From contig CAZKVR010000003.1 in assembly GCA_964556395.1 (NCBI GenBank), positions 48,779 through 112,778 on the forward strand: a stretch of 64,000 nt of DNA, read 5' to 3'. Made by a program: the position numbers and the translations under genes. Source of the stretch: WJKR01 sp964556395 (GTDB taxonomy: Archaea > Nanobdellota > Nanobdellia > Woesearchaeales > WJKR01). Below the pieces are notes generated by a model that worked only from the letters and a program-made list of their open reading frames with translations, did not search any database and was not told the origin of the DNA. Position 1 is the first letter of the stretch, and every line of letters starts with the position of its first letter. This document shows, piece after piece, positions 43,237 to 51,250 of this stretch.

Positions 43237-43803
43237 ATGGCAACGGAAAGTCCTGACGAGTTGCGCGAGAAGCTCGGCCTGGTGCACGTGTACACGGGCA
43301 ACGGGAAGGGCAAGACCACGGCAGCCCTCGGGCTGGCGATGCGGGCGTTGGAGCACGGGCTCAACGTCTCCATGGTCCAGTTCCTCAAAGGAGGGTTGTA
43401 CGTCGGGGAATTGTTGGCGCCCGCCCGTTTTTCAGGGCAGTTCTCCATAGACCAGTTCGGGAAAGGGTCTGAGGACGAGCCGCACTACGATGACTTCGAG
43501 CCTGACGAGGCTGACCGGGAGCGGGCGTTGCGCGGGCTGGAGCGGGCGCGGGAGCTGATGCGGCAAGGGCAAGCCGATGTCTTGATACTGGACGAGGTGC
43601 ACGTGGCGTTGCAGTTGGGACACCTGGATGTGTCCGAAGTGCTCGACGTGATGAGGGAGAAGCCCGAACGGATGGAGCTGGTGTTGACGGGGAGGCACGC
43701 GCCGAAAGAACTGGTCGAGGCTGCTGATTACGTGACCGAGATGCGGGCGCACAGGCACCCCTACAACAAGGGGATCCTCGGCCGGAAGGGCGTGGATTAC
43801 TAG
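43237..43803 (+). CDS. cobO: Cob(I)alamin adenosyltransferase (CobA/CobO type)
   Basis: Transfers adenosyl from ATP to cob(I)alamin or its corrinoid precursor, making the cofactor used by NrdJ. A 188-residue P-loop protein: VYTGNGKGKTTAALGLAMRA carries the family Walker A, VQFLKGG follows, then VLILDEVHVALQLG (Walker B) and TGRHAPKEL. It directly follows nrdJ: the ATG at 43237 is 2 bp after the nrdJ stop, and an in-frame ATG at 43222 overlaps it. Co-regulation of the reductase with its cofactor enzyme by NrdR is the obvious reading. Overlaps the convergent gene by 4 bp. Confidence 0.95.
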   Translation: MATESPDELREKLGLVHVYTGNGKGKTTAALGLAMRALEHGLNVSMVQFLKGGLYVGELLAPARFSGQFSIDQFGKGSEDEPHYDDFEPDEADRERALRGLERARELMRQGQADVLILDEVHVALQLGHLDVSEVLDVMREKPERMELVLTGRHAPKELVEAADYVTEMRAHRHPYNKGILGRKGVDY

Positions 43804-44207
43804 AGCCTCTCGTATTGTTCCTTCTGATAGTCGAAGTGGACCGCGTCTCCTTCGCGGATGTCGCCGTCGCGGGTGAACGGCCTGCGGGTCGTCAACAGCG
43901 AGGCGTACATGCCGGCCACCTTCGGCGGGGCGACGAGGGCTATGACGTCGGCGTCCTTCTCTTCCACGAGGCTTGAGATGTCGAGGAGCTGCCGCGGCAA
44001 GACGCACCCGTCCTCGTTGAGCCGTCCGCGGAACTCTATCTTTTTCTGGCCGTACGCCTCGGCGACGCGCTTGGCGGCGAGGACTGACTGGTCGTCCTCG
44101 GACGAGTAGAACCTGTACGTGGATGCCTGGCCGTCGACGGCTTCCTTCATGCGTTTGACGAGGCCGTCGTCGCACGAGCGCGTGGGCACGACGAAGAGGT
44201 GCTTCAT
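43800..44207 (-). CDS. Possible degenerate histidine-phosphatase-like protein
   Basis: A 135-residue alpha/beta protein. YSSEDDQSVLAAKRVAEAYG resembles the SSxxxRAxQTAxxxAxxxG helix of the histidine phosphatase (phosphoglycerate mutase-like) fold, and VIALVAPPKVAGMYASLL resembles its second strand-helix. The catalytic R-H-G at the first strand is absent (FVVPTRS instead), so it is probably not an active phosphatase of that class. CTTATATAG lies about 28 bp before the ATG. Convergent with cobO. Assignment is tentative. Confidence 0.45.
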   Translation of the reverse strand: MKHLFVVPTRSCDDGLVKRMKEAVDGQASTYRFYSSEDDQSVLAAKRVAEAYGQKKIEFRGRLNEDGCVLPRQLLDISSLVEEKDADVIALVAPPKVAGMYASLLTTRRPFTRDGDIREGDAVHFDYQKEQYERL

Positions 44208-44252
44208 GTGACGAGGGGTATGAAGAGGAGTCTTATATAGGTTGCGACTGGT

Positions 44253-44558
44253 TCAGAGCCTGAGGAGGGCTATGAGTATGACGACGCTGAAGCCGAGGAA
44301 GCCTGCCGAGATGAGGAGGTTGTGCCACCACCGCATCCGGAATTTCAGCAGGTGATAGTTGTGCAGGCTGAACAGGCCTGACAGGAGGAGGGCGAGGATG
44401 CCGATGATGACCCAGGCGCCGTAGGCGAGGCCTGACCAGTCGTTGGCGGCGCGGGCCTTGACGAAGGCTGTTATGGTCACCGCTAGCGGTAGGGTGTAGA
44501 GGGAGAGGTGCTCGTCGACCAACCTACCAAGAGTCCAGGTGGATCCTTGCTGCGTCAT
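44253..44558 (-). CDS. Small three-helix membrane protein
   Basis: A 101-residue protein with three hydrophobic helices (about 18-34, 43-63 and 80-100). No family recognised; similar small proteins are common next to redox genes. Its start overlaps the 3' end of the nitroreductase gene by 35 bp in another frame, so translation is probably coupled. Confidence 0.6.
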   Translation of the reverse strand: MTQQGSTWTLGRLVDEHLSLYTLPLAVTITAFVKARAANDWSGLAYGAWVIIGILALLLSGLFSLHNYHLLKFRMRWWHNLLISAGFLGFSVVILIALLRL

Positions 44559-45021
44559 GCTTCTGCTTCACCTCCGGCTGGTGCGCCGGTACGCCTACCG
44601 GGATGACGTTGAGGGGTGTGACGTGTTCCGGGATGCCGAGTGTTTCCCTGACGACCCTTATCTTCTCTTCTGCGGGGTGGACGGCGGTCCAGACACCCCC
44701 TAATCCTTGGGCGTGGGCTGCGAGGAGGAGGTTCTCCGTGGCGGCGCAGCAGTCCTCCACCCAGTACTTCTCGCGGTTGTCGCCGCACACGACGACGCCG
44801 AGGCCTGCTTGGACGAGCATCTTGGTGTGCGGGAGGCCTTGCTGGAGCTTTTCGAGTTTCTGCTGGTCCTTGACGATGACGAAGTGCCAGGGTTGGCGGT
44901 TGCGGCCGGACGGGGCGGCCATGGCGGCTTCGAGGAGCTTGTCGAGCTTGTCTTGGGGGACCGGGTCTCCAGTGAAGGACCGGATGCTCGTCCGCGTGAG
45001 GATCGCGTCCATCATTGTCAT
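44524..45021 (-). CDS. Nitroreductase-family FMN protein
   Basis: A 165-residue flavoprotein of the nitroreductase family, which transfers hydride from NAD(P)H. TRTSIRSFTGDPV with the R-x-S-x-R phosphate-binding pattern begins the protein, APSGRNRQPWHFVIV follows, and GLGGVWTAVHP near the C-terminus binds FMN. The physiological substrate is unknown; the family includes BluB and SagB relatives, but the motifs here are generic. ATG at 45021 chosen: CATTTAAGCC lies about 26 bp upstream, shared in a divergent region with tdk. Confidence 0.88.
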   Translation of the reverse strand: MTMMDAILTRTSIRSFTGDPVPQDKLDKLLEAAMAAPSGRNRQPWHFVIVKDQQKLEKLQQGLPHTKMLVQAGLGVVVCGDNREKYWVEDCCAATENLLLAAHAQGLGGVWTAVHPAEEKIRVVRETLGIPEHVTPLNVIPVGVPAHQPEVKQKHDAARIHLDSW

Positions 45022-45095
45022 GAGACCCATAGGTTGTGGCTTAAATGTTTTTCCCCAACAATGCTTTTATAGGGTTTGCGTGTTCTCTCTCCCTG

Positions 45096-45698
45096 ATGAG
45101 CGAGCATCAATCCCTGCCATTCTTTCCGGAACAGTACATCCCTGGCTGGCTGGAGGTGTACGCGGGTCCGATGAGGTCTGGCAAGAGTTCCGAGATCAGG
45201 AACCGGTTCTCGAAGCTGGAGCCTGCAGGGTTAGGTTATAAGCGTTTCCAGCCGTCGTTGAACGAGCGCGACTCAGGGAATGGGATTACTACTCGGAACG
45301 GCGACACGTTCGAGGCCATCAAGATCGTCCAGCCGTACGAGGTGTTCGACTACCTCAAGGAGGGTATTCCTCAGGATGGCGTCCATGTCGTCGGGTTCGA
45401 CGAGGCCCAGTTCTTCCCGGATTCGATAGAACAGGTGGTGGAGGGGTTGTTGTTGCAGGACCGCAACGTCGTCGTGGCTGGTTTGGACCTTGATTCTGAG
45501 AAGGAGACGTTCGGCAGCATGGGACGCCTCATGGAGCTGGCTGATTACGTGAAGAAATTGCATGCCGTGTGCGAGGGTTGCGGCGACCGGCCTGCGAGGT
45601 ACACGTACTTCAAGGGCGGGAAGAAGGATCAGGTCTTGGTCGGGGATGAGGTGTACGACGTGCTGTGCCGCGGGTGCTACGACTCCCGTTCTGGTTGA
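45096..45698 (+). CDS. tdk: Thymidine kinase
   Basis: Phosphorylates thymidine for dTTP salvage. A 200-residue type II TK: P-loop GPMRSGKSSE, the FDEAQFF Walker B with the catalytic glutamate, and a zinc lid CEGCG...CRGC. A strand-switching L-x-Y-V-K-K-L-H-A-V-C segment precedes the lid. TTTTATAGG lies about 27 bp before the ATG, giving a leaderless transcript. Coding strand is rich in TTG/GTG codons. Its end overlaps the convergent RNase H-fold gene by 22 bp. Confidence 0.94.
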   Translation: MSEHQSLPFFPEQYIPGWLEVYAGPMRSGKSSEIRNRFSKLEPAGLGYKRFQPSLNERDSGNGITTRNGDTFEAIKIVQPYEVFDYLKEGIPQDGVHVVGFDEAQFFPDSIEQVVEGLLLQDRNVVVAGLDLDSEKETFGSMGRLMELADYVKKLHAVCEGCGDRPARYTYFKGGKKDQVLVGDEVYDVLCRGCYDSRSG

Positions 45699-46417
45699 AG
45701 GAGTTTCTGTGCGAGGAGGTAGAGGTTGTACGCGTCCGCCTCGTTGTATTCTAAGAGGAGGTCGAGGTAGTAGTCGTCGCCGGAGCCGCGCCACATCCGG
45801 TAGAGGAGCGCCGGGTCGCCTCCTTTGAGGGTGATGTCGAGTTTCTCCTCGTAGTCTCTCGTGATGCCTAGTCTTTTTTCTGTTTCCTTGAGGCCTCCTT
45901 CGTAGCCTTGTCTCCGGGCGAGGGTTTTCAGGTCTACGTGGAGTCCTTTCCAGGTGATGCCGTATTCTCGTTCTAGTGCTGGGAGGTCGAATGAGGCGCC
46001 GTTGTAGGTGACGAGTAGCTTGGCGTCCTTGAGGGCTCTCTGGAGCTCTTCCTTCTCGAGGTTGACGCCTTTGATGAGGATTCTCGTCTCGGTGGGCTTG
46101 GCGAGGGTGATGACCGTGACTTCGTGTTTCTTGTCGATCTCGAGGTCGAGGTATAACGCCTGGTCCTTGAAGTCGTGGTAGGCTCTCCAGTGCTCGGCTT
46201 TCGGGAGGCTGTTGGAGAAGAAGACGGCGTCGTCCGCTCTTAATGCGTCGTTGGAGGCTCGTATGAGCTGCTTGCAGAACTGGAGTCTTTGGGGGCTGAG
46301 GCCTTTGATACGGTCTTGTTTGAGGAGGTCGTCCCAGTCGTTGACGCCTTGTCCTTTCAGGGCTTCTTCTGTCTTCGCTGAGATTCCTGGGAGGTGTATG
46401 AAGGTGTGCCTGAGCAT
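45677..46417 (-). CDS. RNase H-fold exonuclease (YprB-like)
   Basis: A 246-residue protein with an N-terminal helix-hairpin-helix-like part (HLPGISAKTEEAL) and a DEDD-type ribonuclease H-like domain. The acidic ligands appear in ALYLDLEID (D, E), VTYNGASFDLPAL (D) and LEYNEADAYNLYLL (D). This is the YprB/RNase_H_2 group, proposed to be 3'-5' exonucleases. The substrate is unknown. A TATATAAGG box lies about 27 bp before ATG. Convergent overlap with tdk. Confidence 0.85.
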   Translation of the reverse strand: MLRHTFIHLPGISAKTEEALKGQGVNDWDDLLKQDRIKGLSPQRLQFCKQLIRASNDALRADDAVFFSNSLPKAEHWRAYHDFKDQALYLDLEIDKKHEVTVITLAKPTETRILIKGVNLEKEELQRALKDAKLLVTYNGASFDLPALEREYGITWKGLHVDLKTLARRQGYEGGLKETEKRLGITRDYEEKLDITLKGGDPALLYRMWRGSGDDYYLDLLLEYNEADAYNLYLLAQKLLQPERES

Positions 46418-46473
46418 GTCTTGTCAGGGCGAGAAGGTGGTATATAAGGTTCGTGGGCGCGGGTGTCCAGTGG

Positions 46474-46992
46474 TCAGCGGTTGCTGCCGAAGATCTTGTC
46501 GAGCTGGACTTCTGACGGTGCGATGCCGTTCCGGTCGATGGGGTGTTCTGAGGGTGGCTTGTCGCCTTTCTGGTAGTCGCTGAGGGCTTGCCGTGCGGCG
46601 GCGACCTCTTCCTTGTCGCGGATCTTCGCGATGGTCTGCTGTGCTTGCTTGAGTTCCATGTTGAGTTCCATGACGTCTTTGGAGAGGGAGGTGAACTTCC
46701 TTTCGGCGAGTTCTCGGAAGCGGTCGAACTGTTGGGCTTGGTATGTGATGGCGTCCTTGAGCTGTCGGATGACTTCGCTCTGGTTGATGGTGAGCTGCGC
46801 TTGCTCTTCGTGTTTTTTGGATTGTTGTTGCGGTTGTTGTTGTGGTCGCGGGTCGACGCTGGTGCGTTGCTGGGCGGTGGTGCCGGCGTTGCGTCTGATG
46901 TCGTCCATGGATTCCTGGCTGAGGCCGTATCGTTGCTGTGATTGGCGGGCGTCGATGACTCCCATTGATTGCATCTGGGCGACGTAGCTCAT
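46474..46992 (-). CDS. Coiled-coil, Gln-rich hypothetical protein
   Basis: A 172-residue soluble protein. A glutamine-rich spacer (RPQQQPQQQS, near 49-58) is followed by a coiled coil from about 68 to 130. No known domain. ATTTAAAT at 47040-47047 is the likely TATA box. Probably a structural or adaptor protein; no partner can be named. Confidence 0.6.
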   Translation of the reverse strand: MSYVAQMQSMGVIDARQSQQRYGLSQESMDDIRRNAGTTAQQRTSVDPRPQQQPQQQSKKHEEQAQLTINQSEVIRQLKDAITYQAQQFDRFRELAERKFTSLSKDVMELNMELKQAQQTIAKIRDKEEVAAARQALSDYQKGDKPPSEHPIDRNGIAPSEVQLDKIFGSNR

Positions 46993-47168
46993 CCTTTTCG
47001 GTTTCCTCTTTTTCCTTGTTGTGTCTCACCGGTCAAGGATATTTAAATAGTTTTCTGTAATTACTATAATGATATACGAAAATATATACTAGAATACAAA
47101 ATGTAAATCGTTTTTTCTGAAAAACCGAAAAAGCAAGACTGAAAAACCAAGACCCCCCAGCAGAAAGG

Positions 47169-48515
47169 ATGAGAAGCCTGTACCTGTTCAGACGAGACCT
47201 ACGGCTGGAAGACAACACCGGACTGCTAGCGGCACTAGCGGAAAGCGACGAGGTCGTCGTCCTCTTCATCACGACACCAGAACAGGTCGGGAAGAACGAG
47301 TACAAGAGCGAGAAAGCACTATCATTCATGATCGATTCTTTAGAAGAACTGGAAGAAGCCCTGAAAACGAGAGGTGGGAAGCTACACTACGCGCACGGAG
47401 AACCAGCCAGGATTGTAGAGACCCTTATCAAAGAGAAAGGCATCGAAGCCATTCATTGCAACCACGACTACACACCATACGCGGTCGCGAGAGATGAGAG
47501 GATACGAGACATTTGCAAGAAGCATGAGGTCCCGTTCAAAGCACATCATGATTATCTCTTGAACGAGCCAAGGAAAACGGTGAAGGATGACGGCAACCCC
47601 TACACCGTGTTCACACCCTACTATCGCAAAGCGATGCGATACGAAGTGGCAAAACCACGGAAGAATGAGCATACGAACTACGCCACAATCAGGCACGAGA
47701 CGCTGAAAAGCACGCACAGGTTGAAAGTCAAAGAGAGGTCATGGAGAGGCGGACGAAAGGCAGGATTACAGGCGTTGAAGGAAGCGGAAGGGAAGAAAGG
47801 ATACGAGCACCAGCGAGACTATCCTGCTATCGAGGGCACGACGAGGCTGAGCCCACACCACAAGTTCGGCACCCTCTCCATCAGGGAGAGCTACTGGGCA
47901 TTGCGGAAGAGCCACGGCGCGACGAGCGACCTGATCCGGCAATTATACTGGCGGGACTTCTTCACGCAAGTGGCCTATCATCATCCTCACGTCTTTGGAG
48001 GTAATTTCAACAGGAAGTACGACAAGGTGGAATGGGATAAGGACGAGGAGAAGTTCAAGAAGTGGTGTTCCGGCACGACAGGTTTCCCCATCGTCGACGC
48101 AGGGATGCGGGAACTGGCCTCGACAGGATGGATGCACAACCGCGTACGGATGATCACCGCGTCATTCCTCACCAAGCATTTGCACCTCGACTGGCGTCTC
48201 GGGGAAAAATGGTTCGCGCAGAAACTCGTCGACTACGATCCTTGCGTGAACAACGGGAGCTGGCAATGGGCAGCCTCGACGGGGTGCGACGCGCAGCCAT
48301 GGTTCAGAGTGTTCAACCCGTGGCGGCAACAAGAACGATTCGACCCGGAAGCAGAGTACATCAAACGATGGGTGCCGGAACTGAAGGAGTTGACGGCAAA
48401 AGACATCCACAGCCTCGCAGAGAAACCAACCAAAGGGTATCCTGAACCGATGGTCGAGCACAAGGCGGAACGGGCGGAGGCATTGCGACGGTTTCAATCC
48501 GCCAAGCGCACGTAG
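47169..48515 (+). CDS. phr: Deoxyribodipyrimidine photolyase
   Basis: Repairs cyclobutane pyrimidine dimers using light. A 448-residue class I CPD photolyase/cryptochrome protein: Rossmann-type N-terminal chromophore domain (LYLFRRDLRLEDNTG), then an FAD domain with SPHHKFGTLSIRESYWAL, LYWRDFF, TGFPIVDAGMREL, WMHNRVRM and NNGSWQWAASTGCDAQPWFRVFNPW. Photolyase implies exposure to sunlight, or to a host in the light. It lies downstream of an A+T-rich gap containing two CTGAAAAACC repeats. The last 22 bp overlap the convergent alaX gene. Confidence 0.95.
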   Translation: MRSLYLFRRDLRLEDNTGLLAALAESDEVVVLFITTPEQVGKNEYKSEKALSFMIDSLEELEEALKTRGGKLHYAHGEPARIVETLIKEKGIEAIHCNHDYTPYAVARDERIRDICKKHEVPFKAHHDYLLNEPRKTVKDDGNPYTVFTPYYRKAMRYEVAKPRKNEHTNYATIRHETLKSTHRLKVKERSWRGGRKAGLQALKEAEGKKGYEHQRDYPAIEGTTRLSPHHKFGTLSIRESYWALRKSHGATSDLIRQLYWRDFFTQVAYHHPHVFGGNFNRKYDKVEWDKDEEKFKKWCSGTTGFPIVDAGMRELASTGWMHNRVRMITASFLTKHLHLDWRLGEKWFAQKLVDYDPCVNNGSWQWAASTGCDAQPWFRVFNPWRQQERFDPEAEYIKRWVPELKELTAKDIHSLAEKPTKGYPEPMVEHKAERAEALRRFQSAKRT

Positions 48516-49216
48516 ACCCGCCGGTTGTTCTTGCCCTTGTTGTCAGCCTTGACGAGCTCCATCTCGCCGATCTCGCCTGTGGACTTGACGTGCGTGCCGC
48601 CGTCGGCCTGGCGGTCGACCGGGTCTTCAGGGTCGCCGATGGTGACTATCCGTAACTCTTCGATGCCCTCGGGGACGCCGCTGGCGAGCTTGACCATCGC
48701 AGGGTCTTGCAAGGCTTCCTCCCGCGGCTTGTACGAGACGGTGACGGGGACGTCCTCCGCTATGATGCGGTTCGCCTTGTCGATGGCTCGTTGGAGGAGG
48801 TCGCGGTCGAAGGACTCGAGGTTGAAATCAATGCGAATCTTCTCCTCGGAGAGCTGGTTGCCAGTAATTTTTGCTCCGACGTCGTCGTGGAGCAAGGCGC
48901 TGATGATGTGGCTGGCGGTGTGGCTCCGCATCAGCTTGTAGCGCTTGTTCCAATCTATCTTGCCGTGGACCTTGTCGCCTTCTTTCAATCCTTCCTTGTC
49001 GACCTCGTGGCTGACCCGGCCTGAGAACTTGCCGACGAAGACGACGTTGTAGGTCGTGCCGTCGTCCGTGGCGAGGGTTCCGGTGTCAAAAGGCTGTCCG
49101 CCGCTGTTCGGGTAGAACGCGGTGTCTGAGAGGACTATGTATTTGCCGTCCTTGACGGACTGAACGGTGGCGTCGAACTCTTGCCGGTAGGAGTCATCCA
49201 TGTAGAGTGTTCTCAT
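48494..49216 (-). CDS. alaX: Alanyl-tRNA editing protein AlaX
   Basis: Hydrolyses Ser-tRNA-Ala and Gly-tRNA-Ala, backing up AlaRS editing. The 240-residue AlaX-M-type protein has an N-terminal OB/glycine-rich part (TAFYPNSGGQPFDTG) and an editing domain with HTASH and ADGGTHV, where the usual CGGTH cysteine is replaced by D, as in some AlaX-M proteins. Both alaS (12207) and alaX are in the window. Its ATG lies 6 bp after the upstream gene's stop, at the end of a three-gene operon. Confidence 0.92.
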   Translation of the reverse strand: MRTLYMDDSYRQEFDATVQSVKDGKYIVLSDTAFYPNSGGQPFDTGTLATDDGTTYNVVFVGKFSGRVSHEVDKEGLKEGDKVHGKIDWNKRYKLMRSHTASHIISALLHDDVGAKITGNQLSEEKIRIDFNLESFDRDLLQRAIDKANRIIAEDVPVTVSYKPREEALQDPAMVKLASGVPEGIEELRIVTIGDPEDPVDRQADGGTHVKSTGEIGEMELVKADNKGKNNRRVYVRLAD

Positions 49217-49222
49217 GATACA

Positions 49223-49693
49223 TCACTTCTCGAGGTTGTCAGGGAGGCCCTTGCCGTGATGCTTCGCGGTGACGGCGATGACGACGAGGGCGATGACGAG
49301 TATTACCGCGCCGACCCAGAGGAGTGAGGACGAGTCGTCCTGTTCGGAATCCGGGCCGAGGTTTATCGAGGGCTGCTCGTTTTTCGGGTCAGAGGCGGAA
49401 TCGGTAGAGTCATCCTCTTTTGATCCTTGCTCTGACTCCTCCTGGTCTTGAAGGGGTTCGTCTTGGGTCTCGTTGGCCGGGACAGACTCGTTCGTCGCGT
49501 TGGCACCTCCACCGAGGCCACCACCACCTCCGGAGCCGCCGTCCTCATCAGGGACGACGGTCTCCTCGACGGTGAAGTCAGGACTCGACGGCGGGTCTTC
49601 CGGGATGTCCGGGAGGCCGGCGTAGCCCAGCGCCAAGGCTGGCACGACGAGAAAAGCCAGGAGCCAGGCAGCGAGGCGCACGGAGACGTTCAC
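49223..49693 (-). CDS. Secreted or surface protein with C-terminal membrane anchor
   Basis: A 156-residue protein: signal peptide (about 1-23), a long acidic low-complexity region (E/D/S/Q, with a Gly run GGSGGGGGLGGG), and one C-terminal transmembrane helix (about 124-144) followed by a short basic tail. Such a layout suits a cell-wall-spanning stalk. The start is GTG, overlapping the stop codon of the AT-hook gene within GGTGA. Middle gene of the operon. Confidence 0.65.
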   Translation of the reverse strand: MNVSVRLAAWLLAFLVVPALALGYAGLPDIPEDPPSSPDFTVEETVVPDEDGGSGGGGGLGGGANATNESVPANETQDEPLQDQEESEQGSKEDDSTDSASDPKNEQPSINLGPDSEQDDSSSLLWVGAVILVIALVVIAVTAKHHGKGLPDNLEK

Positions 49694-50076
49694 CTCTTCT
49701 TCCTGGGGCGTCCGGGGCGCTTCTTGGCAGTCTTCTTGGACGACTTCTTAGGACGGCCAGGAGACTTCTTCGAAGCCTTCTTAGACGACTTCTTAGGACG
49801 ACCAGGAGACTTCTTCGAAGCCTTCCTGGCAGTCTTGGGAACCTTGGGAGCGCCGGCGAGGGCGAGGCGGTCCTCCTCCTCGTCAAGACGCTGCTCCTCG
49901 TGCTCGAGGACTCCGAGGTCGCGCTCGAGACGCTTCAAATCAGAACGCTCGATGATGAGATACTCGTTGAGACGCTTGAGCTCCAACAAGACGAAGATGA
50001 TACCCGCGGTGAGCAAGACCATGAACACCAAGAGGAACTCGAACAAAGGGACATCCAAACCGAAGACCAATACCAT
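49690..50076 (-). CDS. Membrane-anchored AT-hook coiled-coil protein
   Basis: A 128-residue protein in three parts. Residues 8-32 are a transmembrane helix, 33-72 a charged coiled coil, and 80-128 a lysine-rich tail containing three GRP cores: SPGRPKK, SPGRPKK and RPGRPRKK. These match the AT-hook pattern that binds the minor groove of A+T-rich DNA. Two are in an exact 15-residue (45-bp) repeat. The tail would face the cytoplasm, so a nucleoid-to-membrane tether is possible. GAGGTGA lies upstream of the ATG and GATATATAAAG serves as promoter. Confidence 0.65.
   Translation of the reverse strand: MVLVFGLDVPLFEFLLVFMVLLTAGIIFVLLELKRLNEYLIIERSDLKRLERDLGVLEHEEQRLDEEEDRLALAGAPKVPKTARKASKKSPGRPKKSSKKASKKSPGRPKKSSKKTAKKRPGRPRKKR
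49738..49827 (-). repeat. 45-bp tandem repeat in the AT-hook gene
   Basis: Two near-identical 45-bp units encode PKKSSKKASKKSPGR twice. They differ by at most a few bases, so the duplication is recent or kept homogenised. Confidence 0.7.
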
Positions 50077-50192
50077 TGTAACAGATCACCTCGCTAACAA
50101 ACAAAAACGAGATTAGAGAAGGGGATATATAAAGCTTTTCTTCTCCGAACAGAAGAAGATTTATAAAGAGCCGGCGGATACACACAAAACGC

Positions 50193-50265
50193 AGCCCCGT
50201 GGTGTAGCGGCCAATCATCCAAGCCTTTGGAGCTTGGGACTCCGGTTCGAATCCGGACGGGGCTA
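50193..50265 (+). tRNA. tRNA-Gln(TTG)
   Basis: A complete cloverleaf: acceptor AGCCCCG pairs with CGGGGCT (discriminator A), the anticodon stem is CAAGC/GCTTG around loop CTTTGGA, giving anticodon TTG, and the T arm is TCCGG-TTCGAAT-CCGGA. No CCA is encoded. TTTATAAAG lies about 28 bp upstream. An A+T-rich gene begins 11 bp after it. Confidence 0.93.
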
Positions 50266-50276
50266 TCAGATGCCAT

Positions 50277-51125
50277 ATGCCAAAAGAGGAAATGGATCCA
50301 GAATTATTTGAACGAGTCTTAAAAAGAATCAGACAATTCTCTCAAGCATCCGATAAAAACAAACCCATAGCCAGAGACTGGTTTGATATTGCAAGAGACG
50401 ACATAAAGATAACAGAGTTATTAATTCAAAAAAAGCACTATGCCGCAGCAGCCTATCACCTACAACAAGGTTTTGAAAAAATCACTAAATGTTATTACAT
50501 ACTATCCGGAACAATGGATCCTGAACAAGCCAGAGACCATAAATTTGTTCTAAAAGGATTAAAAAAAACCTTAAAAGAAGAATATATCGATAATATTCTT
50601 GAACTCTCCAAATTAAATACATGCAATAAAGTAAATTTAGAAGAATCCAAAAATACTTTAGACACAATAAATAAATCAGAAGAACAGTGGAGAGTAATAA
50701 AGGAAAAGGAAATCAAAAGAATAATTGATTTAATAGGCGCAATTGAAGAAAGATTTCTCAACCATCATTTTATTAAATCAATTGAAAAAAAAGTAAGAAA
50801 CAAAAAGAATCTCAAAGGAATAAGACATCTTATCCTCAAAATCACACACTTTAGAACTAGTTATTCTCAAGTTAAACAATGGACAGATAATAGACAAATA
50901 AAACAATATATAAGAGGCATGATAATAAGCATTAAACTCCAATTTTTAAGCATTATTACTTGTGTTCATTATAACACCCCGAGATACCCCACAATAAAAA
51001 ACAGCAACGTAAATTATAAAGCATATAGTGAAAACCTCGGAGTCATAAACAAAATAGACGAATTCATTAGAATTTTTTACGAAGTTTCCGATAGTATAGA
51101 ACAACAGCATTTCCAAGAGAAGTAA
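50277..51125 (+). CDS. HEPN-domain protein, horizontally acquired
   Basis: A 282-residue protein. Residues 25-95 fit a HEPN helical bundle (HYAAAAYHLQQGFEKITKC plus SGTMDPEQARDHKF). A later RFLNHH fits the RX4-6H motif of HEPN ribonucleases. HEPN proteins act in toxin-antitoxin and phage abortive-infection systems. The gene begins 11 bp after tRNA-Gln and has extreme A+T composition (13 of 60 bases are G or C in 50581-50640), far below its neighbours, so it is a recent arrival. No promoter is evident, so it may be read from the tRNA promoter. Confidence 0.65.
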   Translation: MPKEEMDPELFERVLKRIRQFSQASDKNKPIARDWFDIARDDIKITELLIQKKHYAAAAYHLQQGFEKITKCYYILSGTMDPEQARDHKFVLKGLKKTLKEEYIDNILELSKLNTCNKVNLEESKNTLDTINKSEEQWRVIKEKEIKRIIDLIGAIEERFLNHHFIKSIEKKVRNKKNLKGIRHLILKITHFRTSYSQVKQWTDNRQIKQYIRGMIISIKLQFLSIITCVHYNTPRYPTIKNSNVNYKAYSENLGVINKIDEFIRIFYEVSDSIEQQHFQEK

Positions 51126-51250
51126 AATGAATATAACATGTTATGAATTAATACATTTGCTTCAAATCATATTATCAAACCTAAACCAAATACCCTATTC
51201 ATCCCCTCATCTTAACAACATTTAAATAATAATTCAGTGAAAACGTCCAG

